The notes beneath the pieces are model-generated. The model searched no databases. It worked only from the letters and a program-made list of their open reading frames with translations, and was not told the DNA's origin. From Agapanthus africanus (lineage: Eukaryota; Streptophyta; Magnoliopsida; Asparagales; Amaryllidaceae): 64,000 nucleotides of DNA. The position numbers and the translations under genes were made by a program. The stretch spans positions 522,838,959 through 522,902,958 of the forward strand of contig CM057350.1 of assembly GCA_030015575.1 (NCBI GenBank). The letters run 5' to 3'. Shown here in pieces: positions 34,573 to 46,310 of the stretch; positions within the stretch are counted from its first letter, which is position 1; each line of letters opens with the position of its first letter.

Positions 34573-34737
34573 CTCTATGAGCCGTGAGGGTCTCATAGAG
34601 ACTTTTCTCCCTACGGATCGAGAGGATCTCGTAGGTGGGTTTTCTTCTTAGGAATTGTGTTTTCTCTTGTAAGTCGTAAGGATCCTATAAGAGAATTTTT
34701 CCCTCTTACGAGTCTAGAGGACCCGTAAGCGGTTGTT
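34573..34737. repeat. First block of ten-base-loop hairpins, Tat 3' region
   Basis: Four hairpins in a row. CTCTATGAG-CCGTGAGGGT-CTCATAGAG (34573-34600) is perfect over 9 pairs. Then come CCTACG/CGTAGG (near 34610-34635), CTCTTGTA/TATAAGAG (near 34664-34692) and CTTACG/CGTAAG (near 34714-34736). The loop keeps a TCG(T/A)(A/G)AGGA or CCGTGAGGG consensus while stems differ. Confidence 0.82.
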
Positions 34738-34889
34738 TCCCTCCTTGTCGAAACTCGACTTCGGAGAGTGAGACCCGTGAATAGTATGCAAGAGACCGTT
34801 TTAGATCGACTTGCAGGGTCCCATTGTTCAGGAAGCAAGTTTTTTAGTCCCTGCTGCCTGAGACTTCATCTTGTAAGTTGAGACGATTC

Positions 34890-35820
34890 GGGAATTTTCC
34901 CACGGAGACACTGGTTTCTCTGCGAGCCGACACGAATCAGGAGGCTCTCGTCAAGAATTGTTTGTTTTCCTGAGTTGAGGTATTTTCCAAGGATTATTTG
35001 TTTCCCTGGTGTTGAAACGAATCGAGAATTTCCCACGGAGGCACTGGTTGCTCTGCGAGTCGACGCGAATCAGGAGGCTCTCATCAAGGATTGTTTGTTT
35101 CCCTGAGTTGAGGTATTTGCCAAGGATTATTTGTTTCCCTGGTGTTGAAACGAATCGAGAATTTCCCACGGAGGCACTGGTTGCTCTGCGAGTCGACGCG
35201 GATCAGGAGGCTCTCGTCAAGGATTGTTTGTTTCCTTGAGTTAAGGTATTTGCTAAGAATTATTTATTTCCCTAGCGCCAAGGATTATTTGTTTCCCTGG
35301 TGTTGAAACGAGTCGAGAATTTCCCACGGAGGCACTGGTTGCTCTGCGAGTCGACGCGAATCTGGAGGCTCTCGTCAAGGATTGTTTGTTTCTCTGAGTT
35401 GAGGTATTTTCCAAGGATTATTTGTTTCCTTGGTGTTGAAACGAGTCGAGAATTTTCCACGGAGACACTGGTTGCTCTGCGAGTCGACGCGGAACAGGAG
35501 GCTCTCGTCAAGGATTGTTTGTTTCCTTGAGTTGAGGTATTTGCCAGGGATTATTTGTTTCCCTGATGTTGAAACGAATCGAGAATTTCCCACGGAGACA
35601 CTGGTTTCTCTGCGAGTCGATGCGAATCAGGAGGCTCTCGTCAATGATTGTTTGTTTCCTTGAGTTGAGGTATTTGCCAAGGATTATTTGTTTCCTTGGT
35701 GTTGAAACGAATCGAGAATTTCCCACGGAGGCACTGGTTGCTCTGCGAGTCGATGCGAATCAGGAGGCTCCCGTCAAGGATTGTTTGTTTCCCTGAGTTG
35801 AGGTATTTGCCAAGACACTG
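34890..35820. repeat. 133-bp tandem array, about seven units, Tat 3' region
   Basis: Units recur at 131, 133, 159, 133, 133 and 133 bases (measured at CTCTGCGAG near 34918, 35050, 35182, 35341, 35475, 35608 and 35741). One unit contains a partial extra duplication. Several open frames on both strands run through it, but they are shadows of the repeat. Tandem repeats in the 3' non-coding part of Tat/Ogre elements are known as a source of plant satellites. Confidence 0.9.
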
Positions 35821-35989
35821 GTTTCTTCGGAGTTGGGATGAACCGTCGAGATTTGGCTTCGTTTTCTGGCGGAGCCTGTTGGGAGAGTATGGTTCCTTCT
35901 TTGTTTGCGCCCTTGGATTGTATACAGGGATCGATGTGATCTCAGCTGTAGGGCCAGAGTTTTATCATCTTTTTTTTTATTTCCGCGAT

Positions 35990-36200
35990 GCTCTATCATT
36001 TCAGCTTTTATATCGCGAAGGTCGCGATTGCCCAATCATTTCGGCTATTTTTCGCGGTGCCCAATCATTTCGGCTATTTATTTTATTTTTACTCGCTGCT
36101 TTTTATTGCGAGTTGCCCAATCATTTCGGCTATTTTGCATGCATACATTTTTACTTGCTGCTTTTTATTGCAAGTTGCCCTATCATTTCGGCTATTCCGT
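35990..36200. repeat. Five interspersed GCCCAATCATTTCGGCTATT motifs
   Basis: Near-identical 20-base motifs at about 35992, 36030, 36059, 36114 and 36176, spaced irregularly by T-rich filler. A perfect hairpin ATCGCGA-AGG-TCGCGAT (36012-36028) sits between the first two. No gene. Confidence 0.8.
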
Positions 36201-36375
36201 ATGCATGTGCGGCTTACTGGCTTTCCGCCGTAAACCTGAAATTAGACACCGATTTCGGCATCAGCACCGCTACAACTGGTATATTGCCAGGTGCGAATCA
36301 TCATTTGCCTCCGTCGATGTCGAACAAAGGTGGCTTAGCGAACAGGGTTAGGCGCTGTCGACTAAGGCTTTTAAC

Positions 36376-36724
36376 TTCATGAGCCGTAAGGGTCTCACAA
36401 AGGTATTTCTCCCTACAAGTCGTGAGGATCTTGTAATCGTGAGGATTCCTAAGCGCGTTTTCTCTTATAAGTCGTAAGGATCTTACAAGAGGGTTTTCTC
36501 CTTGTAAGTCGAGAGGACCTACAAGGATCGTTCATCATATGAACATATCCCTAGTCACGGATGGGACTTCATTAGGGAAATGTTTATTCGTGCCCGTGGA
36601 TTGTATACAAGGGTCAGTATTGAACCACTTGTAGGGCAATAACAAAAGTTGTGGGGGTTGCTTAAGTACAGGTTTAGGTCTCTGTAACTTAAGACTTTCA
36701 AATCTTATGAGCCGTGAGGGTCCC
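36376..36724. repeat. Second block of ten-base-loop hairpins, Tat 3' region
   Basis: TACAAG/CTTGTA (near 36412-36434), CTCTTATAAG/CTTACAAGAG (near 36467-36492) and CCTTGTAAG/CCTACAAGG (near 36509-36536) share the TCGTRAGGA or TCGAGAGGA loop. The last hairpin (36694 on) is cut after its loop by the LARD; its second arm lies at 43867. Confidence 0.8.
36720..36724. repeat. Target site duplication GTCCC, left copy (LARD into Tat)
   Basis: GTCCC here and at 43862-43866 flank the LARD exactly. Confidence 0.94.
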
Positions 36725-37957
36725 TGATTTATCTCAAAAACTATCTATTACCGCAATCAAGAACGGCGTCGCAAGTAGCTAGCCGGTGAATACGGGTCGG
36801 TCCACAGGGATGTTGTGAATTTCCTAATCGCTCTAACGAGTTAATTCCGATGGGAGCCGGATTGATTATTAAATCTAAAAAAAACTGAATTAATCTATAT
36901 CTAAATCTTGCTAGGGTTAGGTCTCGGTTAAGTTTGGAAAGTTAATAAATCTCACCGCTTTCTATACCCATATGAAGATCTAATTAGGTGTTATGGTAAT
37001 TATTAATAAAAGGGATTAGAATCATTTGGAAAGATGTTTCTTCCTCTAGGTTCCTGTCCTTCCTTTATCAATCCTTACCCTAACCTCCATGGAAAACAAT
37101 CACAACCGGGCCTTTATACTACGGTATCACCGCTACCTCGTGGGATAGGGTGCCGTAGAGAGCGGTATGTGCATGTATGCATAGAGTCCTATGAAAATAT
37201 ATGACGGGCAAGAAAGGGGATGAGAGATCTTCGTCTCTCAAACCTTCCCCAGATCTAACCCTAACAAGCGAGGAGACTACTCACCCATTAGGGAATTAAA
37301 ATACATTTATTTAGGGCAGAAAATAAAAGATTAACTAGGGCAAGGAATTAAATTTATCTAGGGTAAGAAAAGAAAATTAACCTAGGGCAGAAAATAAAGA
37401 ACTTAAAACTTGATGCTCTCCAAAAGAATTCTGAAATTTATTAATGAAGGGAGGCATGAAAAGAATACAATGATTTGGGCTTCTATTTATAAGACATAGA
37501 AACCCTAGGTTACAATTGATTCGCACGTCTACATTTACCAAAATATCCTTAGGAAGACCTAGTCAAAGTAGACTTCAAGCTTTGGTAAAATTTTATGTCT
37601 GGAAATTTTGGAACTGATTCTGGGCTTTTTAGGCTTTTTATTTCTTTGGATCTTTATTCAATTTGGCTTCTCTATTTCTTCCAGATCTCCAGTGAACAAT
37701 TGCATTGGACTTTTAACCGTTTGCTTTGTAATCTTGGACCTTGCGTTGCCTTGTACTGATCTTTTGTGTAGGCTTGATTAAGATCCTTCTATTTGTTGGT
37801 CAAAGTCCTTTTTCTGTGTCATCTTTTGTCTTTTTCACTATTTTCGCTCCAAGAACCTGTAACCTGTAATATGTAGCAGACATACGTCAAAAGCACCTGT
37901 TTATTTGTAAAAAGAATAAGAATGGGGAATATAAAATGCAATATTATGATATGAACA
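36725..37957 (-). repeat. 3' LTR of the LARD
   Basis: Matches 42638-43861 with about 25 differences and a small indel. A TATA box on the minus strand (TATAAATAG, 37483-37491) marks its promoter. No gene. Confidence 0.92.
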
Positions 37958-39360
37958 AATACCCCCAAGCTTATCTTTTGCTCGTCCTCGAGCAAACTTA
38001 TTTTTATATTCTCTACAAAAAACCTAACCGCACTTTCGCAGGGAAACGCGATTGCACTGAGCACGTGCAACAAGCCGTTAAACCTCTAGGTGTCCCTAGT
38101 AGGAGTGTTGTCTCCTGAGGGTTTTCAGCGGATACTACCCATAAAATCCTATCAATTTGGCCTTTCGACTTTTGTTCTCCAATTAGATTTTTCTAACAAG
38201 GAATTCTATTATCTTCGACTCGTAAATTATCCACCCATATTCTTCACACTTTCTCATCATTTAACTTAAGATTATATATGTTCTGCAGACCTACTTAGCT
38301 TTCGGCATCTCTTAAGTTTTCCTTCTAGGGTTCCATCTCCACTTAGGAATTTTTATCAACTCTACTAAAGATACAAGTTCTATTCTTCATTCCTTTCTCT
38401 CATCTAAACTCCAATCACATATCCCCACGTGTGTGTTTAAATCACCCATACACTTGGAAATTCAAATCAAGCAATCATACTCTCGTCCATTGTCCAAAGT
38501 ACTTATTAATTGGTGAATTTTTAAATGAATTTTGCTTACAAATCCTTCATGCGACCGTTAATACTTCTTGAGGTACCAACGACCGATTACAAAATGCGTT
38601 TGCACTTTAAAGCGTAATTCCTAGTCTTGCAACACCCAAGGCTTTAGCAGTGACTCCCAAACCAGTTGGTCTAAGGCACTAGGTGATGAAGCACCCTCGC
38701 TAAATATTTTTTCTATTTTTTAACCTTAACTAATCACAAAACCAGTGTTCGTTTTTTTTATTCTTTATTCACACTTGTATTTTTTTATTTCATTTTCTTC
38801 GTACTAGGGACTTCAGACAAGAGCATTTCAAGGTCTCCTCTACTATTCCAAGTTTCAAGGTGCGTGATTGTGCAAATTGTAGGGTATACATTTTCAGAAT
38901 CTAGACTTAAGCTAGGAATTATTTTTCAAACTCATACTCTAATAAAAATATCAATACTTTTCCTTTGCTTTGACTTAGCCCAAGAAGTGAACTCAAAATT
39001 TGCCTATTTCTAAATAAACTACAAAGACATATACTTTCTACCGTTAAACTTTAAGGAAGGTTATTTTTAAGGTTTTTAATTTATTAAGTCTAAGATCTAG
39101 TTGTACCTAGCCAGTTAACCTATTTTTCAAACTCAAGTCAATTAACCAAAATTGAATACATTAATTTTTATAATTTTGAAAATTTTCAATTTTTATGGGT
39201 TTTAAAATAAGTATGCAAAAATATGTACAAATGAATGCGAAGGAAGAAGACTTACCAAGTATACCCCCAAACTTAAACTTGACAGTGTCCTCATTGTCAT
39301 GCTACACCAAGAGGGTCAAAATGTCGGCACTCCCCTGTTTATTTATTTATAATTTTTTTT
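37958..39360 (-). other. 3' untranslated part of the LARD
   Basis: About 1.4 kb, AT-rich, no gene seen. Long A/T tracts near 39345-39420 flank the end of the coding region. Confidence 0.65.
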
Positions 39361-41322
39361 TTATTTTTTGTTTTGAATTTTTTTTAATTTTTTTTTATAG
39401 AAAAAGAAAACAAAAAATATATATACATATATACAAAGGTTCCCCCCAAACTTAAGCTTGGCCTTACACAAGCCAAAGGTTAACACCAACTTATTATCGT
39501 GGTAATGGTCAAGTTGGTGAAAGAATGGGGTGTAGTAGAAAGAAATGAGAAATACGCGAGACCGTGTAGGAAGAAGGGTAGAATATGGTCTCGGTGTAGG
39601 AGAAGAATGGCGGAAAGGAGAAAGAAGGGTACGATCTTGAGCGTGTAAATCGAGTGAATAAATTAGCGCAATTTGTGATGACCGATGTGTGAAAACTGAT
39701 TGTGCTAATCTATCAACTTGTCGTGCAATGGAGTCAAATCCCTCAAGATTCGTAAGAAGGCATGGGTACGCCGAACTTGGTATAGGAGATGAAAGCGTAA
39801 CGGTCTCTTGTACGGTCGGAACGATAGGAAGGACGAAAGGAAGGGAATCAGGGATAGTCTCATTCTCACCGTAGTAAACTGTCTCGAACTTGAAAGATTC
39901 TATTAATGGTTTGAAACGACTGTATGCAACCGAGTCTGATGGTTCAACTAACTCATCTGAAAATGTAAAGGACTTAAACTCGGGCGGTGAGTCATCAACA
40001 TCGTCCGGAAAAGTGAAACACTTGTACGTGTTATCGGCTGTGAGAACTGTGTCAGATTCAAAGTAAAAGTTTTCAAGCTCACAGTCGTCAAGCGTGATCT
40101 TGTGCGTGGTCGGAATAATAGAAAGGAGAGAGGGTGATTTAATTAAAGGGTCAAGAAGATGAATTGGAAAATCAGACACATCAAACAAAAATGGTTCAAC
40201 CTCAATATGATCCTCAAAACTCTTCTCAATACTATCCTCAGAATTCTCCTCAATATTTAACGCATCCATGCCATTATCATCAAAATCAAGACGCATATGA
40301 GGTTCGGGAGAAACATCTAATGACTCGGGATGATGAGTTGAACATAAAATTTCAATCAAATCGACAGGTTCATCATCCGAAATATTCCCGGCGTGTATAT
40401 CCTCAATCAAGTGAAAATCAATATTTTATGACACCTCATCAAAAGCATCGATATTTATCAATTCAGGTTCTAGAGTGGAGGTATAAAGATCGAAAGGATT
40501 AAGTGTGGTTTCACTCGAAAGGGTTTCTTCACAATCTGGCAAATCAAGCACTACAAAGTCGCACAACTCATCATTTTGGACACATGTTTGAAAATTGGAG
40601 TTGTTGGATTCAATTGGGTATGGGTAGGTTTGATTTAGAAATCCTATCACATTCTCACTCTGTCCAACCGCCTCCTCATACATTGAAAAATTTGGAGCTA
40701 GCTGAAAACTAGCTACCGGTTCAGCAGGTTGCATAAGGGCGGCCACAGACGCTTCCACATTCCTAACCATTTTGTTTGTTGCTGCGATATACACTTCCAA
40801 CGACTCTTCCAAACTAAACTTGGGTGGTAAGGGGGTTTCGGAAAAAGATTCGAAATTGTGTGGATATGTGAAACTCCCAAAAGGCTGTGTAGAAACAGTG
40901 TCTAGTGACGGTGGAGATGTCAGGTAGGACTGGTAGGAAGTGGATGGTTGGGCAGGGGTAGGGTCAACATGTGGATAAAAAGGTGAATAATCGTGTGGAT
41001 CCCTAGAACTAGATGAGTGGAGAGGGATGAAAGATCGGCTACGAGATTGAGCAATATGCTCAGCAATGGACATCGGTTTAGGAGTTACAGCAGGACTTGA
41101 AAAAGTGGTATCAACATCTGGAGGTGGTAAAGGTTTACTTGGTTGACACGAAGTGGGTTGAAAAGTCAAACTGTTTCTCCTAAACTCTTCTATTTGATCT
41201 TTCAAAGATATTTTAGGCATGGAAGGATCGTCTTTAAATTGACCGAACAAATTGACGAATGAGGCAAAATTAGGTTCGGGATACCAAAGTTCGGCAAGTG
41301 ATTTATGATGTGGGGTACCCAT
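39361..41322 (-). pseudogene. Acidic coding region of the LARD, function unknown
   Basis: Coding-like sequence of about 650 codons starting MGTPHHKSLAELWYPEPNFA at 41322. It has a Pro/Ser-rich first half, a possible coiled segment (LEESLEVYIAATNKMVRNVE), then long Asp/Glu-rich stretches and a low-complexity Lys/Phe tail. No zinc knuckle, protease or polymerase motif is visible. The coiled segment faintly recalls the region that follows the capsid in Athila-type gag, which is only a suggestion. About one break. Plus-strand frames here are shadows. Confidence 0.6.
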
Positions 41323-42637
41323 GATGTCAGAAGGAGAAGAGAAAGAAGGTGGGTGTAAGTGGGGTGCAAGGATTTCTTAGCGACAAAATTTTACAAGTTT
41401 TTATAAAAAAATTTCCTTTTTCTTTTTTTTCTCTTTATTTAGAACTGTTTGCAAAATTTTTTTTCGAGAAAAGAGCTAAGACACACTTTCGATCAACCAA
41501 AAATGCACAATCAGGCCTAGATCTAGGGTCACCTAGGTCAGCTAGACAGCTCCTAACTGTTCCAAAAGGCTAGAAATAGGACCTCAAACCGCCTCTTCAC
41601 CGCCAATTGCGGCCAGGTAAGTGCCAGGTAAGTGGGAGGCTCCCCGCTACAAGTAGCGGTCCTAATTAAGTAACCACTTGCCTTAGACACACTTGTCTAG
41701 ACATCGCAAAGGCAGGTTAGGATAAACGGCCGATGTCTATAACTAGTCCTCTGTCTTATTGAGCTCGAAGTCCTTAGGGCTGAGTCTAGTATTTTTTTAA
41801 TTAAATATGGTCAATGCAAATGCCTTATGTGATTTCTGGGGTCCTAGGAAGGGTGATGAAATCCCCACCCAATCTGAATTGGTCAAAAGCCCCTTAAAAT
41901 CAGTTTTAAAGATATGCAAAACAGTAAATAACTTGCAATCAAAGATTTTTGTGAATTTCAAAGTTTGCAAGCTTTCTAATTAAAATTTTCCTTTTTCCGC
42001 TTGCTCTTTATTTGGAAATTTTGCAAAAAGATTTTCGATAAAAGATATGCAGAACAAAAAATATTACTTGCAATCAATTTCTATTTTAAGCTAGGCGCAA
42101 AAATCCTGCACAAGATTTGTTATTTGGAAGGGAAAAGAATCCTGCAGGAGATTTTTCAGAAGATATATCGGAGATTTGTAGAGGAGGAGAGAGAAAACTC
42201 ACAGAGATTTGCAGTGGCGGAACTTTTTTTTTTTGGGTCTGATCAGCCCAAAGAACCGCGAAACCGCGGCGGGAGGAGCTTCAAACCGCGGAACCGCGGC
42301 CGGAATAGCGTCGCGCGCGGGTTTTCTTTTTGGTGGACCAGATCACCACGATTCTTCTTTTTTGACTCAGTCCTCCAAATTTCATTTGTTCCTCGGTTGT
42401 TGTGTTCTTCTGTTTGTTCGGATTTGATATTTGCTGTTTTGATCTCTGTAGATTTCCAGATCCGAATTTGTTCGTAGATCCTGCAAAATTCACACAAAAA
42501 TACCTTTCCCAAAAATAACAGATGATATATTTTTATATTTTTTTTGATTTTTTTTGATTTTTATGATTTTTTTGAATTTTGATTAACCCGAAATTGCAAA
42601 AAGGAAATAACACACCATCCCCGGCAACGGCGCCATT
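41323..42637 (-). other. Leader of the LARD
   Basis: About 1.3 kb between primer site and coding region, no credible gene. It includes the Asp-type primer site at 42618-42635 and a GC-rich patch near 42245-42320. Confidence 0.65.
42618..42635 (-). other. Primer binding site of the LARD
   Basis: Minus strand TGGCGCCGTTGCCGGGGA, complementary to the 3' end of plant tRNA-Asp, two bases inside the LTR. Confidence 0.9.
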
Positions 42638-43861
42638 TGATTTATCTCAAAAACTATCTATTACCGCAATCAAGAACGGCGTCGCAAGTAGCTAGCCGGC
42701 GAATACGGGTCGGTCCACAGGGATGTTGGAATTTCCTAATCGCTCTAACGAGTTAATTCCGATGGGAGCCGGATTGATTATTAAATCTAAAAAAACCTGA
42801 ATTAATCTATATCTAAATCTTGCTAGGGTTAGGTCTCGGTTAAGTTTGGAAAGTTAATAAATCTCACCGCTTTCTATACCCATATGAAGATCTAATTAGG
42901 TGTTATGGTAATTATTAATAAAAGGGATTAGAATCATTTGGAAAGATGTTTCTTCCTCTAGGTTCTTGTCCTTCCTTTATCAATCCTTACCCTAACCTCC
43001 ATGGAACAACCGGGCCTTTATACTACGGTATCACCGCTACCTCGTGGGATAGGGTGCCGTAGGGAGCGGTATGTGCATGTATGCATAGAGTCCTATGAAA
43101 ATATATGACGGGCAAGAAAGGGGATGAGAGATCTTCGTCTCTCAAACCTTCCCCAGATCTAACCCTAACAAGCGAGGAGACTACTCACTCATTAGGGAAT
43201 TAAAATACATTTATTTAGGGCAGAGAATAAAAGATTAACTAGGGCAAGGAATTAAATTTATCTAGGGTAAGAAAAGAAAATTAACCTAGGGCAGAAAATA
43301 AAGAACTTACAACTTGATGCTCTCCAAAAGAATTCTGAAATTTATTAATGAAGGGAGGCATCAAAAGAATATAATGATTTTGGCTTCTATTTATAAGACA
43401 TAGAAATCCTAGGTTACAATTGATTCGCACGTCTACATTTACCAAAATATCCTTAGGAAGACCTAGTCAAAGTAGACTTCAAGCTTTGGTAAAATTTTAT
43501 GTCTGGAAATTTTGGAACTGATTCTGGGCTTCTTGGACTTTTTATTTCTTTGGATCTTTATTCAATTTGGCTTCTCTATTTCTTCCAGATCTCCAGTGAA
43601 CAATTGCAGTGGACTTTTAACCGTTTGCTTTGTAATCTTGGACCCTGCGTTGCCTTGTACTGATCTTTTGTGTAGGCTTGATTAAGATCCTTCTATTTGT
43701 TGGTCAAAGTCCCTTTTTTGTGTCGTCTTTTGTCTTTTTCACTGTTTTCGCTCCGAGAACCTGTAACCTGTAATATATAGCATACATGCGTCAAAAGCAC
43801 CTGTTTATTTGTAAAAAGAATAAGAATGGGGAATATAAAATGCAATATTATGATATGAACA
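42638..43861 (-). repeat. 5' LTR of the LARD
   Basis: 1224 bases, TGATTTATC...ATGAACA on the plus strand, with the TATA box at 43387-43395 on the minus strand. No gene. Confidence 0.92.
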
Positions 43862-44025
43862 GTCCCATAAGAGAGTTCTCCTTACGAGTCGTGAGGATCT
43901 CGCAAGTGTATTTTCTCCTTAGGAATCGTGGGGATCCCTAAGTGTGCTGGTCCCTTGTGAGTCGTAAGGATCTCACGCGGGTGGTTTCTCCTTACAAGGT
44001 CGAGAGGACCTTATAAGTGTCTTTT
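43862..44025. repeat. Third block of ten-base-loop hairpins, Tat 3' region
   Basis: After the right GTCCC duplication (43862-43866) come CTTACGAG/CTCGCAAG (near 43892-43918), CTTAGG/CCTAAG (near 43919-43941), CCCTTGTGAG/CTCACGCGGG (near 43951-43980) and CTTACAAGGT/ACCTTATAAG (near 43991-44017). All are built on TCGTGAGGAT, TCGTAAGGAT or TCGAGAGG loops and spaced about 35 bases apart. Confidence 0.84.
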
Positions 44026-44340
44026 AACGAGGTTGCGCCCTTTCGGGTTTTCACAAACACTCGCCGGTAGTCTTGCTGTTTTTACTCACGGAGCCCTTTC
44101 GGGTTTTCATCCGTGCCCATTTTGCTTATGGACATACTGTTTTTATTTTATTTTTTATTTATTTTCTTCTTCTCTTTTTTTTTACGAGGTCGCGCCCTTT
44201 CGGGTTTTCACGAACACTCCCCGGTAGCCCTGCTGTTTTTACTCACGGAGCCCTTTTGGGTTTTCATCCGTGCCCTTTTTTGCTTATGGACATACCGTTT
44301 TTATTTATTTATATTTTTTTTATATATATTTTTATTTTGT
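44026..44340. repeat. Tandem duplication of about 155 bp near the pol end
   Basis: Two copies (about 44026-44180 and 44181-44337), each with nested hairpins CACGG/CCGTG around CCC-TTTC-GGG, separated by T-rich tracts. Two GGAC/GTCC units of the LTR type follow at 44360-44415. Confidence 0.82.
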
Positions 44341-44543
44341 CAGCCTACGGATGCTGCGGTAATAGTTTAAGGACGTTTCGGTCCGCTATTAGTTTAAGGA
44401 CGTTTCGGTCCGGTATTGAGAAGGCTGGCTACTTCTTAGAAAGCTTGAGCTTAGGAAGATAGCGAGCGGACATAGTCGTCGTCATCTATCACTGTCCCAG
44501 GCTGTGGCTCATTAAGCATAGTATTTCTTTAGGAAGCGACCAT

Positions 44544-46205
44544 TTATTGGCCTGAAAGGCCTTTCGCCGTGCATATAAGTAAATAGGCTCCACCTTGGTA
44601 GACCTTGTCTATGATGTATGGGCCTTCATAGTTCGGCTCGAATTTTCTCCGCTTGGCGCGATTGGGGATCATAGGTCTTTTGACCACTAGCACGAGTTCG
44701 CCTTGGCGGAATGTCCTCGGCCGGGTCAATCTTTCATATGAGCGCGTCATCTTTGCTTTATAAGCTTCCAGATTTTGTTGCGCTATGAGCCGGGTTTCAT
44801 CAAGGGCGTCAAGCTCCTCCAGCCGAAGGTGAGCATTTTCTTCGTCCGTCAGCTCGCAGTGGACTGCCATTCTTAGAGAGGGTAACTCTATTTCGAGGGG
44901 AAGTATTGCTTCCGTACCGAATACCAACGCGTACGGCGTTGTGTTTGTGGCCGTCTTGAACATAGTTCGATACGCCCAGAGAGCTTCTTGCAGTCTCTCG
45001 TGCCAGTCTCTCTTATTTCGGGACACCGTCTTTTTCATGATTTTCGTCAGGGTCTTGTTGAAGGCTTCAGCTAGACCATTAGCTCGCGGATTGTAAACTG
45101 AGGAATATCTCCAGTCTATATTATGCTGCTGTGCGAAGCGACTGATCTTATGGCTTCTGTAGGCTGGCCCGTTATCGGAGATGATCCGTCTTGGCGTTCC
45201 AAACCGATATATGACGTGCGTCTTGAAGAAGTGGAGGATATTCTCCATCTTCACTTCTCTTAACGGTACTGCTTCTGCCCATTTGGAGAAGTAGTCAGTC
45301 ATCGCCAGGATGAAACGATGTCCCCTGGACGATGCTGGCTTGATGGGGCCGACTATGTCAGTTCCCCACATTTCGAACGGCCAGCTAGCCACCGTCGGGT
45401 GAAGCGGATTTGGATGCTGATGGATGAAATCCCCATGAATTTGACATGAGTGGCACTGCTTCGCATATTCAAGGCAGTCCTGAATCATCGTGGGCCAGTA
45501 GTATCCCATCCGTTTGATCTTCAACTTCATCTTCGGGCCCGCTTGGTGAGAACCGCAGAGTCCGTCGTGAACTTCCTGAACGACTCTTTTCACTTCGTCA
45601 GGTCCGAGACATCTCAGCCACAGAGAATCAAGTGACCTCTTGTACAGAGTATCATTGACGAAGGCGAAAGACAAAGCTCGTTTCATGAGCTGATGTCTTG
45701 AGGACGCATCTTCGGGCGTTCGACGGTATTTGAAGTAGTCTATAAAGACTTCTCTCCAATCCTCGGTATTTTCCTGATCTTTTATTTGCAGGGTCGTCTG
45801 CTCAGTCGCTCCCTTCTCTTCGGGTGATTCCAGAGATATTTCTGCTGGGGAAAGCACCCGACGGTTTTGTACCACGATTCTTACGTCATCGAGGTTCTCG
45901 TCAGCCAGTTCTTTAGCGAGTTTAGCTAGTGCATCCGCTTTGCTGTTTTCCGCGCGCGGTATGTTCTCCAAAGTATAGGAGGGAATTTGGGTCAACAGTT
46001 GCTGCACCTTTTCGCCGTACTTCACCAGCTCTGGCTTGCATGTTTGGTAGTCGCCGTTTACTTGACTAACGACCAGTTGGGAGTCTCCGTATATGAGGAG
46101 GTTTTCAATTCCCATGTATATGGCGATCTCGAGACCTGCTATCAAAGCTTCGTATTCGGCTTCATTGTTTGTCCTCGGCTCTGTTAGGGAGAAAGCAAAA
46201 TGCAT
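44544..46205 (-). pseudogene. Tat element: archaeal-type RNase H and integrase
   Basis: About 553 codons. It starts inside a second RNase H domain (TNNEAEYEALIAGLEIA, then YGDSQLVVSQVNG). Integrase follows with its zinc-binding segment (HDGLCGSHQAG through CHSCQ) and catalytic core (WGTDIVGP, then ISDNGPAY), then a C-terminal GPYII segment. A second, archaeal-like RNase H next to integrase is a hallmark of the Tat clade. Part of the broken gag-pol region. Confidence 0.9.
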
Positions 46206-46310
46206 TATCCTTCCTTGTGGAGTTACAAAGATGAGTCCTACCCCCGATTTGATTATAGGGGTACTTTGTTTGCGCTTCTTTACGGAAGATGCTCCATCGA
46301 AATAAAGCTC

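Larger units (their letters stand above)
36725..43861 (-). mobile_element. LARD-type non-autonomous LTR element
   Basis: A 7.1-kb minus-strand element with LTRs of 1233 (36725-37957) and 1224 (42638-43861) bases, TG...CA ends, GTCCC duplication, an Asp-type primer site and a polypurine tract (CTTGGGGGTATT, minus strand, at 37958). The 4.7-kb interior has no protease, integrase, RT or RNase H. It holds one acidic coding region (39361-41322) of unknown function. The Asp-type primer is typical of Athila-lineage gypsy elements, which are candidates for supplying enzymes in trans. LTR divergence about 2 percent. About one break in the coding region. Confidence 0.88.

Noticed and set aside
34951-35796. 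A series of similar proteins of about 75 residues on both strands
   Set aside because: They are readings of the 133-bp tandem repeat, not genes.
44033-44462. Plus-strand Phe/Leu-rich open frames
   Set aside because: Produced by T-rich tracts in the 155-bp duplication; low complexity and no start signal.
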